From Mesodorylaimus sp. YZB2_4 (Eukaryota > Nematoda > Enoplea > Dorylaimida > Dorylaimidae), in NCBI GenBank assembly GCA_030248295.1, contig JASANH010000966.1, positions 1 through 64,000 on the forward strand: a DNA stretch of 64,000 nt. The letters run 5' to 3'. This document shows positions 46,390 to 59,534 of this stretch, one piece after another; positions within the stretch are counted from its first letter, which is position 1, and each line of letters begins with the position of its first letter. Both the position numbers and the translations under genes were made by a program. The notes below the pieces were generated by a model that did not search any database, was not told the DNA's origin, and worked only from the letters and a program-made list of their open reading frames with translations.

Positions 46390-47318
46390 TAGGCCTACAC
46401 GACACTGGCCACACCGCGAAGATATCTATATTCAGCCCCGCCATTCTGGGGCTGGAAGGAGTCCGAGCCACCATCGTGATGCGGGTGGGAAGGGGCTCCG
46501 GGCACGCTTAGCACGGGGCTCGGAAGGGGTATTCCCTTCCATTTTGTGAGCGTGGCTGATAGTTGATCATTCACCTGCGAAACCCCAACGGCCATCAGGT
46601 CATCCGAGTTGGCGGCTCGTGGGCGTGGCTGAGAACTGTTATTTAGTGGACTCACAATTAACGTCCCAGCGGAAAATGTACTTGCGAGAAAAATGCCATC
46701 TTTTGTATGAGTAGTCATGCCGATGAACAGATGCGCAAAAAGCTTCCTTTGACTGGTGCTGGACTCGATGTTTGGTCGATGAGAGAAAATCCGAGTGTTT
46801 GCATATGATGTTGTACGACTTACTAATTCGAGCTTGCAGAGGGAGCTTGTTCAGGCGGCGAACACAAACTGGCCCTGGGGCACTTGGAAGTATTGCTTAC
46901 ACGTACCATTTCAAATGTCATTAGCTACAAGCGGCCGTGGCAGTGCTTGGACACTAACAAAGAACGCGTCGTTCTCGAAGGGCATTAAGGATAAGCTTCG
47001 ACCTCACCTGGCCAAATCCATGAGCCGCTTTACCCTTTTAGTTCGAGGCCTGTCAAAACTAGGATTTTGGCATTCGGCACGTTCGCTCACACCTTACTTC
47101 GTATTGTACGCTAATCCAGACTCGGAAACTAAAACCTACTGAACCGCCGCCTGATAGTCAGCCACGCTCACAACGTGGCAGGGAATACCCCGTTCCCAGC
47201 GTGCCCAGAACCCCTTCCCAGCCACATCACGATGGGGGGCTCGGAGACCCCTTCCCAGCCCCAGAATCGCGGGGCTCGCTATACCTGCACCGCGGCCCCA
47301 CTCACTCTTATTGGCCTA
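46390..47318. mobile_element. Foldback-like element with 150-180-base inverted arms
   Basis: The left arm (46390-46566) and right arm (47148-47318) are inverted copies rich in GGCTCGGAAGGGG and CAGCCCC blocks. Both ends show TAGGCC/GGCCTA. The interior of about 0.6 kb has an open frame (46795-47142, containing WPWGTWKYCLHVPFQM) of no known family. Ends of this length with little inside suggest a foldback or MITE-like element. No transposase was seen. Confidence 0.6.
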
Positions 47319-47611
47319 ACAGCTCTGGTACGGTTCGACCGATGCATCGATTTATCGATTGATCGATTGGCACGGTACGGTTCGATTGATCGAAAATTTT
47401 AAGTTCGGCCAATGTTTTTGATCGATGATCGCCAAGTGCAATCCAGTGTGTGCTGTTTTCCGTTTAGCGATTTTTTTCAGCACCCTTTGAGAGCTGCTAG
47501 GCCATATAATGGTGATAGTCAGCCCGCGGGCCACTCGCAGTTGTGGACATCATGTACGCTGCGTCATATTTCGACTTGACCTGTACTGTACGTCGTACTT
47601 TACTTTTGCAG
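47319..47611. other. Region upstream of the RING gene
   Basis: It contains an ATCGATT/GATCGATT-rich stretch at 47340-47400 and several CTGTAC/GTAC palindromes near 47580. The first coding exon of the downstream gene, with its start codon, was not located and may lie here or further left. Confidence 0.4.
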
Positions 47612-50431
47612 GGACGATAAACTGGCTCGTGAGGAAGCACTAGCCAGGCGATGCTTGATTGAAACCGAGATAATAAACAAAAGCGATCCTATCGACGGCG
47701 CCCAGTTTTTAACGGTCGGCCAGGCATTTTTCGACGGAAAGGACTTGTAAGTCTGCATAAACTACGAGCGCTACATTGCTGGGGATAAAATACAAGTGCC
47801 GTTTTTGGTCCCCTCCATAAATCGGACCTCTTCTTTGCTTCGATGATGACGTGGTGCTGATTGTGAGTCTTCCTGTTTGCGAAATTTCTAGACAGGCTCT
47901 TTTGCGAAGTAATATAAACCACTCAGCTTCCAGAAAAAAGTTGGGCTTCATCGACGATGCGATGTGTTACTGATTGTGAATCTTACCCTAGATTCTGGGC
48001 AAACATGTGCCTAATTTAAACCTCTTAGCTGTACGTGAAAAAAGTTCGGCAAAAGAGTGTCCACGAAAACATTACGGCTTCCCTCCACTTGCTTCACAAA
48101 TGATGCACGAACCCAATATTATATTTTGGTGTCCCTTGTTTCTAAGGTCACGCGCCAGCCATTGAGAATAGGGACAATCAGATTTAGAGCATTTAATTGA
48201 ATTGAAAGTGACTTGATTTTACACTGGATATAGGTGTCAGATTTGCGGCACGAATAGCGTTCGTTCTGTATCCCGATCCCAATACCGATAAAAAATGGTC
48301 GTGATTGAATGTTGTAGAGATGGTTTAGAAGGGAAAGCTGGAGAAACTTTGGCTGATGATTGAACTGATGAATAGGAAGGAAGGGATTTGTGTGCTAATA
48401 GGTGACTGATTCTCTGCTTGTCTTGCTTGCCTGATTTTGAATGATGATAAATATTGCACTAAAAATCTTTGGCTCTATATTTGCTTTCTACTCAGGGTGG
48501 GTTGTAAGTTATCTACAGTACAGCGAATAAAAAAAGAGAAAAAGCACTCTAGAAATCCCGATCCCTGTCGGGACTAAGCGGATCCTGATCCTGAACGAAC
48601 GCTAGGCACGAATCGAATCTAGGATTCCGAATGAGTGTTTCGGAACGAGCTGATCTCACAATCAGCACAACGGTCAAGTATATTTTTGAGTAGGCATGCG
48701 ATTTCCCACATTAGACTACTGAATTGCGCCCACCCTAATCTAATCTGTCTTATTTCCCTAGGATAAAGTATGAATGGTTGTTGTTGAAATACGATTGGAC
48801 ATTGGAAATGATCCTGCCTACGACATATCCCGATGAACCGCCGCTGGTCAGGTTTACTCTAATTTGTATTTTCATCAACCTAGCCACAACTACCACTTGC
48901 TTCAGGTTCTCGTGCGCGACAAATCCGGCAAGGAGATACGCCATCCGGATATCGATTCCTTTGGATTCGTTCGTCTTGGCTTTGGCACCGATCGTACTTG
49001 GAGCCATGAAAACAGTCTGTACGAGCTTTGTGCTCAAATCACGGCACGGCTCAATGGAAGTTCGCTTTTGGTAAGCAAAATCGCTCCATCCCTGATGCCG
49101 CTCCCCATTTATAAGTGAAGCTTGTGATGCAGCCAGTCGTGGAAAGATCTTTTACTTTAGCAAGCCGAGGTAGAAATGGTCTTTTTAGACGTACGGAAGG
49201 CCGGCCAATCCTGTCGACGTCCGAGGTGATTTCCGTAAAAGTTTTCTCATCACGTCGGATGAATACCAACTTCTCGGTACGAGATATCTGTTTAATTTGA
49301 TAAGTACTTAGCCAGAACTCCTCCCTTTTAGTGAATCCTTTCGGAGGTCGATTTCTGAGAGAAGTCGAGCAAAGACACAATGTGAATTTACGGCCAATGG
49401 GAGGAGTACGACACTTCGCGTAACTTTTATTGTGATCTGCTAACCATTCGCGCTTTTAGAAAACTCGAGCCAGGACCAACAAACGTGAAGTCGTGATCAA
49501 GAGTGACATTGAGAGTGACGAGTTATTTAGTTCAGTCGAAGACGATGTTCGGGGTTATTTACAAGACGAGAAGGAAAAACGAGAGCGCGAGGCGCAAAGC
49601 TTTTGTCAAATGCAGCCTATCGATGGAAATTGGAATATCAGAATTCAACGTATGGATGCAGGCGAGCGAGCCACTTCCAGAGACATGAGAGGTGCCATGT
49701 GACATGAGTTCAGCAGGGAGTTGTTCTTACAGCTTATTCACTTAATTCTCCTAATTTTCAGGCGTCAAACCTGAAGAAACGTATTCAGAGCCTGCTCCGA
49801 TTTGTCGTGGACGAGGAAGATCCACCTTCGAGCCTGGTAGAATCACGCAACGTGTCTTTTCGCCGAAAGGCCGTGGCAGAGCGCTGCCGAGCCAAAGAAT
49901 CGCTAGTTCGCCTCCGCGCCCCGAGCCAGTTCCTCCTGATCCATCTCGCGGCATTCTGCAACGTACCAGTAAGAAACTGTTTAATTTGGGACATCATTTG
50001 CCTAAAATACGGCGTTTCGTTTTTCAGACGCCCGTGGAAATTCTGCCGATGTATCAGATACCGAAAAGACATTCGTGGCTTTCAAAAATGATATGGAATC
50101 AATCATCGAAAACTGGAACGAACGCCGTGTGGGCGTAGTGAGCATGTTCGATCAACGTTTCCAAGCTTTGTTGGCACGATTGGATCGTTTGGAATCGATG
50201 GTCAATGCGTGTAAGCAACCATTCGAGCAAAAAAGGATTTATCTCATTGAGCGCCGACGTGAACTGCTAGCAAGGCTCGACTGTGGCTACTGCCGGAAGA
50301 ACGAAAAAAAGATACTTTTCAGTTGTCATCACGCATTTTGCGACAAATGCGCCAAAGAAATTGAGCGAAATCGAGGTTTCTGTTTCGAGTGCGGTCAGCT
50401 GGTACAACGTGTTCAGATTATTTTCTTTTGA
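47612..50431 (+). CDS. E2-variant-like domain plus C-terminal RING protein (5' end not found)
   Basis: Six exons keep phase: 47612-47746, 48762-48846, 48906-49070, 49460-49691, 49762-49968, 50028-50431 (about 408 residues). The N-terminal part resembles the ubiquitin-conjugating fold: YPDEPP, then RHPDIDSFGFVRLGF, then TWSHENSLYEL. The position of the catalytic cysteine holds Arg, so it would be an inactive E2 variant (UEV-like); an RWD domain is the alternative. A charged linker and an RG-rich stretch (ICRGRGRSTFE) follow, then a coiled coil (FQALLARLDRLESMV) and a C3HC4 RING (CGYC, CHHAFCDKC, CFEC) 12 residues from the end. It is likely a ubiquitin ligase or ligase partner. The donor after exon 2 is GTCAGG, chosen to keep phase. 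The start codon is missing from the model. Confidence 0.65.
48240..48622. mobile_element. MITE candidate in the RING gene intron
   Basis: The left end has CACGAATAGCGTTCGTTCTG then ATCCCGATCCC. The right end has GGATCCTGATCC then GAACGAACGCTAGGCACGAA, inverted relative to it over about 40 bases. The span of about 380 bases lies wholly in the 1-kb first visible intron. No target duplication was fixed. Confidence 0.5.
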
Positions 50432-50774
50432 GACATTCGTATTTTTGATGACGATTTCACGAGACCGTGTTCGTAGTGTACAGCACATATGTAGGCTTAT
50501 CCTTATCGTTAGTTGAGGGAAAATTTTGATCTATATACCGCTATGCCTTCGCTCTTACACTGTATGTACTGTACATTGATTATGTTAGCATACTGTACTT
50601 CTCGTACTTCTTGGTGACTAGCTGATCCTGAAAATATGTAGTGTTGACCACTAAATTTTAATTCTCTCAACTCTCAACTCGTGTAAATCAACTAATCAAC
50701 ATGGTTAACAAATTGACCAGGACACACCGTCTCTCAAGAACACTCTAACCTGATCCCATCAATGCTTGCCAGCC

Positions 50775-52364
50775 TTATTCGATCTCCGCCTCCAGTTTCT
50801 TTGCTTCGAGTTCTTTCATATACTCGCGATGCTCCCTGAACCAAAGCCGTTGATTGTCGTCGAGACCGCCACCGCAACAATTGTCCAACCATTTGCAAAG
50901 ATCGCTCTCGCTTTGCACGCTACGACCTTTGCTGCCCAAAACATCGCCTTCGTAATATGTAGCTGTTGGAGCAGGGCGAGTCGGTACAGTTTTGTTGTGT
51001 TCGTGGGCTCTTCGATTCTGCTCGTCCAAGTAAGCAGTATATGCGCGCGCCTTTTCGAATGGAGTGGTCAATGGTCGGCCGTCATTATCGACCTCGAAAT
51101 CGTGCGGAGTGAGGATTCGAAACGGTTTCACCACTTTTGGTACAACTTCTGGCAATGGCTTGTGGTCTGGAATTGGTTCCATGGAAAACGTGAAAGGATT
51201 CTAGAAAAATGGATTAGGAAGAAGAAGGAAGCGAAAGGGCCATGAAACTTACAAAGCGCATTCCTGGTTTGGCTTTCATCGATTTGTCCGTGAATGGCGT
51301 TTGAGGTCGTTCGACCATCTCACTGCATGGCTCCTTTGCATTAGATACTACAGCGCCAGCAACTTCCGCAAAACTTTTAGTCGTCTGCCTCAGTTTCGTA
51401 GAGTTGATCGTGCCCTATAAAGCAAAAAATAATATGACGAGGATAAAACTGGTGTTCAATAATACACAAAGTATACCAACCTCCAAAGAATCCGTTCCGC
51501 CATTATTTTCCGTTGAAGTTTTCGGTTTGATTGTTTTTGACTGAGTTGCTGGACCACGATCACTGAATGCTGTCAGATCATTGACTTTTTCTTCTCCACT
51601 TCGCCCATTCTGGTTCGACGACTGCCAAAGAACGAAAAGGGGATCAGTTTTATGTAAGTTCTATAGTTGCTATTGTCTCACTCCGCCACTCCCGAGCAGT
51701 TATATAGAGAACTGTCAGTGACGAGTATTCTACTCTATGAGCCATTAGCACTTACCCAAATCGAATTCTTGTTCGCCGTCAATTTCTCTTTGTCATCTTC
51801 GTCTTCGGAAATCATTACTTCCAAAGCTTCCTGAGCAGGCGATGGTACTTCACGTTCAAAATTGACCCTGCCCTGTTTCGCAGCACGTCTCGCCTCGTCC
51901 TCACGTTGCGATATCTTGCTTGCCTCGATTGCTTTCTAAAACACAAAAAATTCAGAATTATTAAGTATCGAAAGCTGGTATAAAAATCATTTCTGCCCCT
52001 ACAAAATTCGGGCATACAGTGATTCAGTGATAAAACACGTTGCAGCCCCCCACGCAAAGGTATGCGGGACCGCGGGCCTTCGAGCCCGATTGTCAATAGT
52101 GTAGAATGAGCCTAGCTGAAACGAAGTAAGACTTACTTGAAGCTCGTCGTCTTCCTTCTTGTACAGTAGTCGACCGTCCCATTTTGTATTGAGTCGAGTT
52201 TGTACACGAGTAGCCAGCGGCAGGCCTACATCTTCAAATAAATGTGGGCCTGACTGTGAGTACTCCTCGTCGTCTTCTATTCCACGACTTCCGCGACCTC
52301 GGCCCCTTCGAGTGCCCGCTTCGCCAGTGCCATTGCCACGTCCCGGCCCACGATTACGGTTCAT
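50775..52364 (-). CDS. RG-rich protein of unknown function
   Basis: Five exons keep phase: 52137-52364, 51756-51935, 51481-51621, 51253-51414, 50775-51200 (378 residues). The N-terminus is Arg/Gly-rich (MNRNRGPGRGNGTGEAGTRR and RGRGRGSRG), typical of RNA-binding or arginine-methylated proteins. The middle is acidic and low-complexity. The last exon is the most protein-like part: a Pro-rich entry, FRILTPHDFEVDNDGRP, then KWLDNCCGGGLDDNQRLWF and a final helix rich in E and K. No signal peptide or membrane helix is present. I do not recognise the family. It converges on the RING gene, 343 bases apart. It is probably cytoplasmic or nuclear and may be RNA-associated, which is an inference from composition only. 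Confidence 0.7.
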
Positions 52365-54272
52365 ATTTTGATCAACTGTTATCGTTCCACAACTTGCAGA
52401 AAAAAAACGAAAATCGCAGCGGCGGAAAACAAAAGAATAATTGCCAATATGACGTTTCGTTTCGGATACCAACTCTTGCAGACAACAATTTGAGGTAAAT
52501 GGTCAATTTTGGCGGAAATTCAAACTTTGAATTGGAGTCTCCTCTGCATTTGATATCGCATAAGAGGTAGAAATTCTTGATTATACAGAGACATTGGGCA
52601 TATCAAAGCACTCATTTGATGGCCCTCAACGAGTAGCTTGCACCTCATGTGCCTGGTGACAGTGTCACAGTGATTCTGATTCTGACTTTCTGACTCAATG
52701 GCCAGCTTTCAAGAGTGACCCCAATATAAAATGCAAAGGAAGCCTGAAAACGTATTTCACTGGCAAATTTATGGGAATGGCAAAGTTTTTGATTAGGCGA
52801 AAATTCAGTAAAACTTAACTATACTGCAGCTACATATATATTTTGGACATATCATTGAGTTATCTGTGGTAACTTTTTTAAGGGATCCCAATGGCGCCTA
52901 TACTGAAGGACACTCCATTTTTCGAAGGTCTACACTGCGCAGCCATAATTTTTTGATTAATCCTGGTCGTTCAAGGGGGTGGGCGATTTTTGGCCCTATT
53001 CCCGCGGTCTAGGGGGCTTGTTAGTTGACCCCATCTTGCCATCGACTAGGGTCAATCCCGGAGTCGCTACTCCGCGATTTCGGAGGTAACCATATCCATC
53101 CCTTGCCCCGTGAGGGGACACGGTGGTGTAGGGGAGAAGGGCACCTGTCACACTTTGCTCGGCAGAGCTAGAAACTGGTCGGCCTGGGTTCAACTCTGCC
53201 CGTCTGAGAACTTGGTGAAGTTCTCTCTGCACTTTGCTCGCCTGGAGATGGGTGACTCACCCTTCATCCCTTCGGAGTCGACCAGGAATGGCCTTGATAG
53301 GCGAGAGGCTCTCGAATCCTGCGCTGCCGTAATCGACTCGCAGGCAAATACATCGCAGATTGACTGAATTCAAATCATTCGACGCAAAGTTCTCGAATTT
53401 CGATCTAAACGATCCAATCGTGCGACGAGTTGATTGGTGATCTCTTGACAGTGCGAACCAAAACGCAGTTTTGAGAAGAGAATGCGTGGTTGCGCCCTTG
53501 TGATGAGTCTCTGGGCCAGTGGGTCCTATCAAATGCAGACAACTAGCAATTTTGTGTGTCTTACTATACCTTGGCAGTCACTGTTGTCGCGACTCGTGTG
53601 ATTTCAGCAAATATACCTTATGTCCTCGAAAATCCCCCCCCTCTGGTTATTCTCCCCCGTTTGGGACCTATTTGAAACAATTTCTCTCTGGGAAAATTTC
53701 GAGGAAATACGGAATATCACATTGTTGTACTTTGTCGACTCAACGACAACTGTGTCGCGTGAAAACCACATCGCCCCCTCTTTTATGCTTTCACTCACCT
53801 ATGGTACGCTTCGAGAACGTGTTGGACCTGCACAACTTTAGGTAGGTACCCTGTAAAATTATTCAAGAAAATGTGCTCGTATTTTCAAGCTTTGCAAAGA
53901 GACTCTACCTTACCTATCTGTTACCCACAGTCCCTAGCAGTGCGTTTTACGTTCGTTTGAACTGATCACAGACATATGAAGTGATCGACCTCATGGGACA
54001 TGTAATAGAATCATGTTTTTAGTCGTCGCACAAGCTGAACGGGAGGGGAGTTGCCATCGCGGGTGGTTTGAGAATTTTGCAATCATCTCTAAGGATTGAG
54101 TCGGCTAGCTATACGACAAATGAGATCACGGAGGATGCTAGAGGAAAAAAGGCGATTGCAGTACAAAGCAAGCCATCCTCCTGTACGAGCAGTCGGGTGT
54201 CTACCCACACTTCCGTGCGAGTAGTGCGACTCCAGGCCGAAATAATCTTACAAAGGTTCACCTGATTGAATT
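52365..54272. other. Intergenic with a tRNA-like SINE
   Basis: The SINE at 53115-53350 is the only clear element. No gene was recognised in the rest. Confidence 0.45.
53115..53350 (+). mobile_element. tRNA-like SINE, GGTGGTGTAG type
   Basis: CACGGTGGTGTAGGGGAGAA (A-box region) is followed about 55 bases later by CTGGGTTCAACTCTG (B box), then a body with CACTTTGCTCG repeated twice. The head resembles the copy at 44830-45185 and differs from family A. The 3' limit is approximate. Confidence 0.5.
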
Positions 54273-55344
54273 ATGTCTACACATTTAGAAAATAATACCC
54301 TGAATTCTGTGGATCCTCAGCGCATGATCTCATCGACCACTTGTACATTGCCGACTTGGTACAACCAAACCCTAATAAACTTTAACTTTTCCACTTTCAT
54401 TGTCTTGTCTCCCGCCACGTTCGTATCGGGCCTTTCCGTTCATGTGATGTTCGTGCTAGCCTGTTACCACCAGTCGAAGAAGCAAGCCACCTACAAATAT
54501 CAAGTTTTCCTGGTGGCCATCGAGACTGCAGAGATCGTCATCTTTTTCTTGTACTCCTTTTCAATTCACTGGTGTTTCGATCCGCACATCGGCCAGGCGT
54601 GGGGGTGCACACGCAACTACGCCATCATGTGGTACGGGCATCATTTGTCATTCCAACTACTCAATGGGGTCACCACAACCAAACTGCTCCTGTCACTCAG
54701 CACAGCCGCCGATCGTTTACTGGCCATGATGCGGCCAGTTGCCTACAAGAATTTACGCCACGGGGTGCATCAAAGTGCGGCTCTGATGGTGAGCCTGATC
54801 GTGGGTTTAGGAACGAGTGCTTTCGACTGCTTTCACTATTACCTCAAACCAATTGAGGACCGGCGATACGAGGGAGAAATGAACCATAGTTTTGTCACGA
54901 GCACAGCAGGTCAAGCCTTGTCGCTGCTGCGCAATGTTCTTCGCCTTTTTGGTTTGTTTCTACTGCTGGTTTTCAATGCGCTTATGGTCAAGGTATACCG
55001 GCTTAGGAATTCCAGGGTCTCCACTGACTGCAGCTGATGACTCTAACGAACGGCGAAGGGCCAACGAAAGGACACTGACCTTTTTAACCATAGCTAACTC
55101 GATTCTGAATTCGGTGGAAATCACGCTATACATTTCTTTCCATATGATTTTGTATTTTGCATCCGACTTTGCACAGTGTGATGGTCAGCTATCGGGGCTC
55201 GTTTTGGACATTTCCCTGCAGGTTACAAGCACAGTCAACCTGTACTTGGTGTTGTGGGTGAGCAAACCAGTTCGTAAGATGGTTCGAAGGGTACTCTATT
55301 GCTGTAGTGAGGGACAGAACTGTAGCGCGATGAGTGCGAGATAG
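54273..55344 (+). pseudogene. Class A GPCR with a 2-base frameshift
   Basis: An intronless frame (54273-55037) runs from an N-terminus with two N-glycosylation sites through TM1-TM5, including AADRLLAMMRPVAYKNL at the end of TM3. The remainder (third loop, TM6, TM7 and tail ending at 55344) continues in another frame. The paralogue at the window's right edge has ATGATT between VST and AADD where this copy has only GACT, so two bases are missing at about 55024-55030. No intron can explain it. It is either a recent pseudogene or an assembly error. TM7 reads VNLYLVLWVSKPVRKMV in place of NPxxY. It is likely a neuropeptide or sensory receptor; ligand unknown. Confidence 0.8.
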
Positions 55345-58300
55345 GCAGATGATCAACAGCGAGTTATTGTACTACACAGTATTGTCGGTACTGAAGTTTG
55401 GGTAGTTATGTTCTGGCTAATTAAAAAAAAGGTTACACACACTGACCATTTTCGGACTGCAGAAGAATTGGCGGGACCAGATGCAGCCAGGTAGGACGGC
55501 CAGAGCGCAGCTACCAATAACTGCAATCGGGCACTAAACAAGCGATTGGGCACCTCCTACTCTCGGCATGCTGTTGCATCTTTTACTTTTTCTCTTCCAG
55601 TGGCCAAAAAGCTCGAAATCTGTTGAATCCGGCTGGTGACAACAGAGTGGGTCTAAGAAATCTAAATACCAGTGACAGGTAATTGCGTGCAATTTAGGGG
55701 GTGTATTATTCCAACTCGGCTGGTCTCCAATGCGGCAAATATCATCTGTGTTGGACCACCACTTCCAGTTTCGACTCTCATGCTCGAGGATATTCGCTTC
55801 CGCTTCGCAAGATCTGCATGATTTATTAAATCTTTTCTTGGGCACCCATCACCGATTTTGCAATAAGTTTATCCGATGCGCCACAAAGCTTTAAAGGGGA
55901 ATGGGTTCTCTGCCCCCCTCTCTTCATTCGGATAAGATGGTGGGCTACAGCAGCGTTGGCGGACGGTTGTATTCCAGAGCTGGTTGTCCGAGTGTCATTT
56001 CAAACGTAACTTGCTGGTCGAAAATGACCATACGATTCCGGTCCAGTCGGCTCGACCAGCGATGCAAAGAATCTATCCAGCATGGTATATTACTGTAAAC
56101 TTTAGTAACGTTATTTATTCCTTATAGCCTGATTTCTTTGAGCATATACACCCCCTTCAAGTTACGCACAGTGCCGCGTGTACATTCCCAAAGAAAACAG
56201 AGAGTACGTTTGGCAGCCTGCCACAGCTCCTACGACGCTTCAGCAGCGGGATTGTAGTTGGCGTGTCACAGGAATACAGTACATGTCCAGAAGGGGAGGA
56301 TGTTATCTAGTTGGTAATGAGCTCTGATAATCGTGCCGGCCATGTTAGGCCTCTTGACATCGGGCCCTAAATGGCGTAGGTTAGTTCCTTTTCGTGCCAT
56401 TATCAGTTGCATTGTTTAGAATCACCAGCACTTTCAATGCGCAATATTAGACATGTGCGCACTTTCGTGCTTTCGGCGCACTGATGCAATGGTGCTCAGA
56501 ACAGTTGTGTCTTAAAATTTTTTATCCCAGAACAATTTCCTATTGTAATGCGGGCTGTTTTCTGGCAACGCTTTATGTGGGCTTTACATGTGCAATGGGA
56601 GGTCAGTCGGGCAATCCGTCAGGTTGATGTTCAGGAGCGTTGATGACTACTGTACTAGAGTCGGTCGGAAATTGCTGCTCTGTTGTGAGTGAACTTTTCA
56701 TGACATACCTCCGCCCCTGCCTTGAGTTCAGGCAATTCCGCAAGAGTATCCGGGGTGTGTACTGTTGTGCAAAACGGTAAAGCGTGCCGCCCGAATTTGG
56801 AAAGGTGTTTTTCCACCAGCAAATATTAATTGTTCGGCTCATGGGCAACAAGATAAATTATATTTTCTGTTGTGAAAGTATCGACGTGGTCTTATTCAAA
56901 AGGGCGTCACCATGCGCTTTTTTGGATGACATACAAACTGGAAAGTCAATTTCACACTTCAAATAAGTCTGACAATCGCAATGTTTGGAGAAGCTGTTCC
57001 GGCACTCACACCACAGCTGTTCCAGACTACCGATGAGCATTGTTACACCTCTCGATAGTTGTGTTTTGCGAAAATTCCTAAAGAACAAACCAAACCGGAT
57101 TCAATAGTCTATAGAACTATAGGCTACTAAAGTGGATAATTCCACCTAACTCATTTCCGGCACTCCTCACACATACTTGTGCCTGGCGCTGTGTGTATAC
57201 TTTGAGTGAAAGTGGCTACTTTAACTTGAAGACTCTCCATGAAGAGACCTGATATTGCCCCGCAGACTCGTGAAGGCTCTAGAAAAGCTTACTGTACAAC
57301 TATCCTGTCTTCAGAAAACATCGCCTCATCGCCGTAGAGTGCCTGTCACCCAATGTATCAATGGAAAATCACCATCTACCTCGGGCGTGTGCAGTCATGT
57401 AATTCATTTTCGTCTATTTTTCTTCATCGTGTTTGACGTTCGAAAGGTGTCAGAGAGTGGGTTTAGCGGACTAACTAATAACTAGTTGGACAGGCGGAAC
57501 GGGGCTCCTCGCTATGAATGTTTTCTCAACTAATTCTCTGTTATGTCACAAGTAATTTGGCCAAGTGGAGGTAGTTAGCGTTAGCTGGGCGGAAACCGAC
57601 AGAGCGTATTTGGCTATGGCCAGATGGAATGTAAGGGTGTCTAGCACTCGCAAGGCACGGATTACAGGTATATCCTCTTGGTCAAGGAATAATGGGTCTC
57701 GTGGTCATTTCTGTCAAAATACATGGCCTTCCTGGACTTGGGTAATGGTAGTACAGGGCGATTAGTAGCCTTTGTGGCATCTCGTTCGACGGCAGCGAGT
57801 TTGGTAGGTCAACCGCTTGCAGCTAGAACCTTAGAGTGAGAGTCGTATAGGCCTCTTGTGTTAGCGCAACGATACGTTACGACAGGGGCAGAAGGACTGC
57901 TTACTGCTTATCTCTCTTCTGGGCGGACACCAATCAGCGCTGGGACTCAGGGAAATTCATCTTGTTGTGCACTCGTATACGTTTTGGCCGACACGTGGTT
58001 CATCGTCGTTGCCAGCCGGGAGATTCCTGAGCACCCGCTTTCTTCTACTCATTGTCAGTGGGGTTTTAAAATCTGTGTATGAATCTTGCGCGCTAGCTAC
58101 CAGTTCGAGTCCTTGGAAAGGGAGTAGATGAATAGGAACCACTTTAGTGGAATTTTGGCAGCCTCATCCGCCTCAACCCCGCTATCGGCTCAGGCAAGTT
58201 TAAAAGGTGCTTTTCGGGAGCTGATGGGTACAGGAGAAGAAAATTCTTCTTTCTCATTATCCGAGTGGCCTATTGATTACCCGTCCCACTGACCTTGCCA

Positions 58301-59534
58301 CGACCGTGTTAGCTATCAGTCTCTGTCAATTCGATCTCGCAATGGAACCCGGCGGTTATACGGCTACAATAAAATTACCTGCTGCCCCTTCTCGCGTCAT
58401 AATCGTACCTTTGCCAGCGAGAAGACTCGGTCGTAAAGATTGTTTATTTTCAGAGCTAAGAATTGGATCAGGGCAATGTTGACTACTTGTTGATTTTGGC
58501 GACTACTACTGGCAAAACTCGACCAATTCTCCCGCGAGCACAGGCAGCCAGGCTGTTACTGTTCACATTGATTCTTCATAATGGCAACTAATAACAAAGG
58601 TGAGCATTGAATACGAATTCTCTTAATGAGCATGGCTTTCCTGGCCTCTACCAGAATTTTACGATAGCCCTGCCCTACCACATAATCTTTTGAGCTTAGG
58701 GTACCCTAAACCAAACAGTCAATCCAGGGTCTCTGTTACAAACTTCATCATAGCAGTCAGCGAATGACGAGCCCAGGAATCCACTCTGCTGAAGTGTGTT
58801 CAATATATCAAAGCTGCCTGCGCAGCATGCGTGAGTACTAAGAGGGAATCGGCCAATTCTCCACACGCCATTATTTGAGTCACCTCGCCAATGATCTGTG
58901 CCGCTTCTCTGCTCAGCTTATTTTTTCTGTTGTCGCCATGTCGCGTCAGAAATTTTGTAAATTATATGTCAGCGTCAACTTCATACAGTATGTCAAAGGT
59001 TGGAGTTACCATAAAAATTGTGAGCCGATTCTCTGAAATCCTAAATGAACATAGTGCCATGAAACCAGGACCTGAAGTATTTGTTTCGACCCTCTCTCCT
59101 TAGGCGTCAAAACTAGGGACCATGTCGGCATGTTTCGTAGCTATTCAAGCTTAAAGGTATCAGGTTGTGCTAGGGATCCACGGCCCCCCAAATCCTGTTC
59201 TAACTAACACTAAGAGAAAAACACAGCAACTTGTGGTCTTGTGGTAGAGGATAAAGCAATCTGAACTGGAACCGTACCCAGCAAGCCGATTGAGAGTCTG
59301 ATGAGAACAGTATGGTCTCCAGCCAAGGCATCTTGTTGACTCTGTACAGCACACCCCCTTCTCTCGCCATTCCAACCGCTTGATAGCATCATCAATTTTC
59401 TGCGTGTCCTTCGCACTCACTCGGGATATGCTCGATCAAGATCCAGTGAATATCTTTGTTCTTATTATACTCTGCTGTATTCAGCTAGCCCTCTTTAAAA
59501 AAGGTTAGGGCCCGCCTAGGCCCGCTGTTATGGG
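55345..59534. other. Longest gene-poor gap of the right half
   Basis: Only short frames with no consistent splicing were found. On the minus strand near 56890-57040 there is a cysteine-rich stretch (LWCECRNSFSKHCDCQ) that could be an exon fragment of a secreted protein, but neighbours and phase could not be established. No repeat family was recognised. Confidence 0.4.

Noticed and set aside
55020-55035. A tiny intron in the left GPCR instead of a frameshift
   Set aside because: No GT-AG pair fits, and the paralogue reads straight through with six bases where this copy has four.
56858-57088. Cysteine-rich secreted protein exon on the minus strand
   Set aside because: Suggestive composition but no signal peptide, no neighbouring in-phase exon and no family match.
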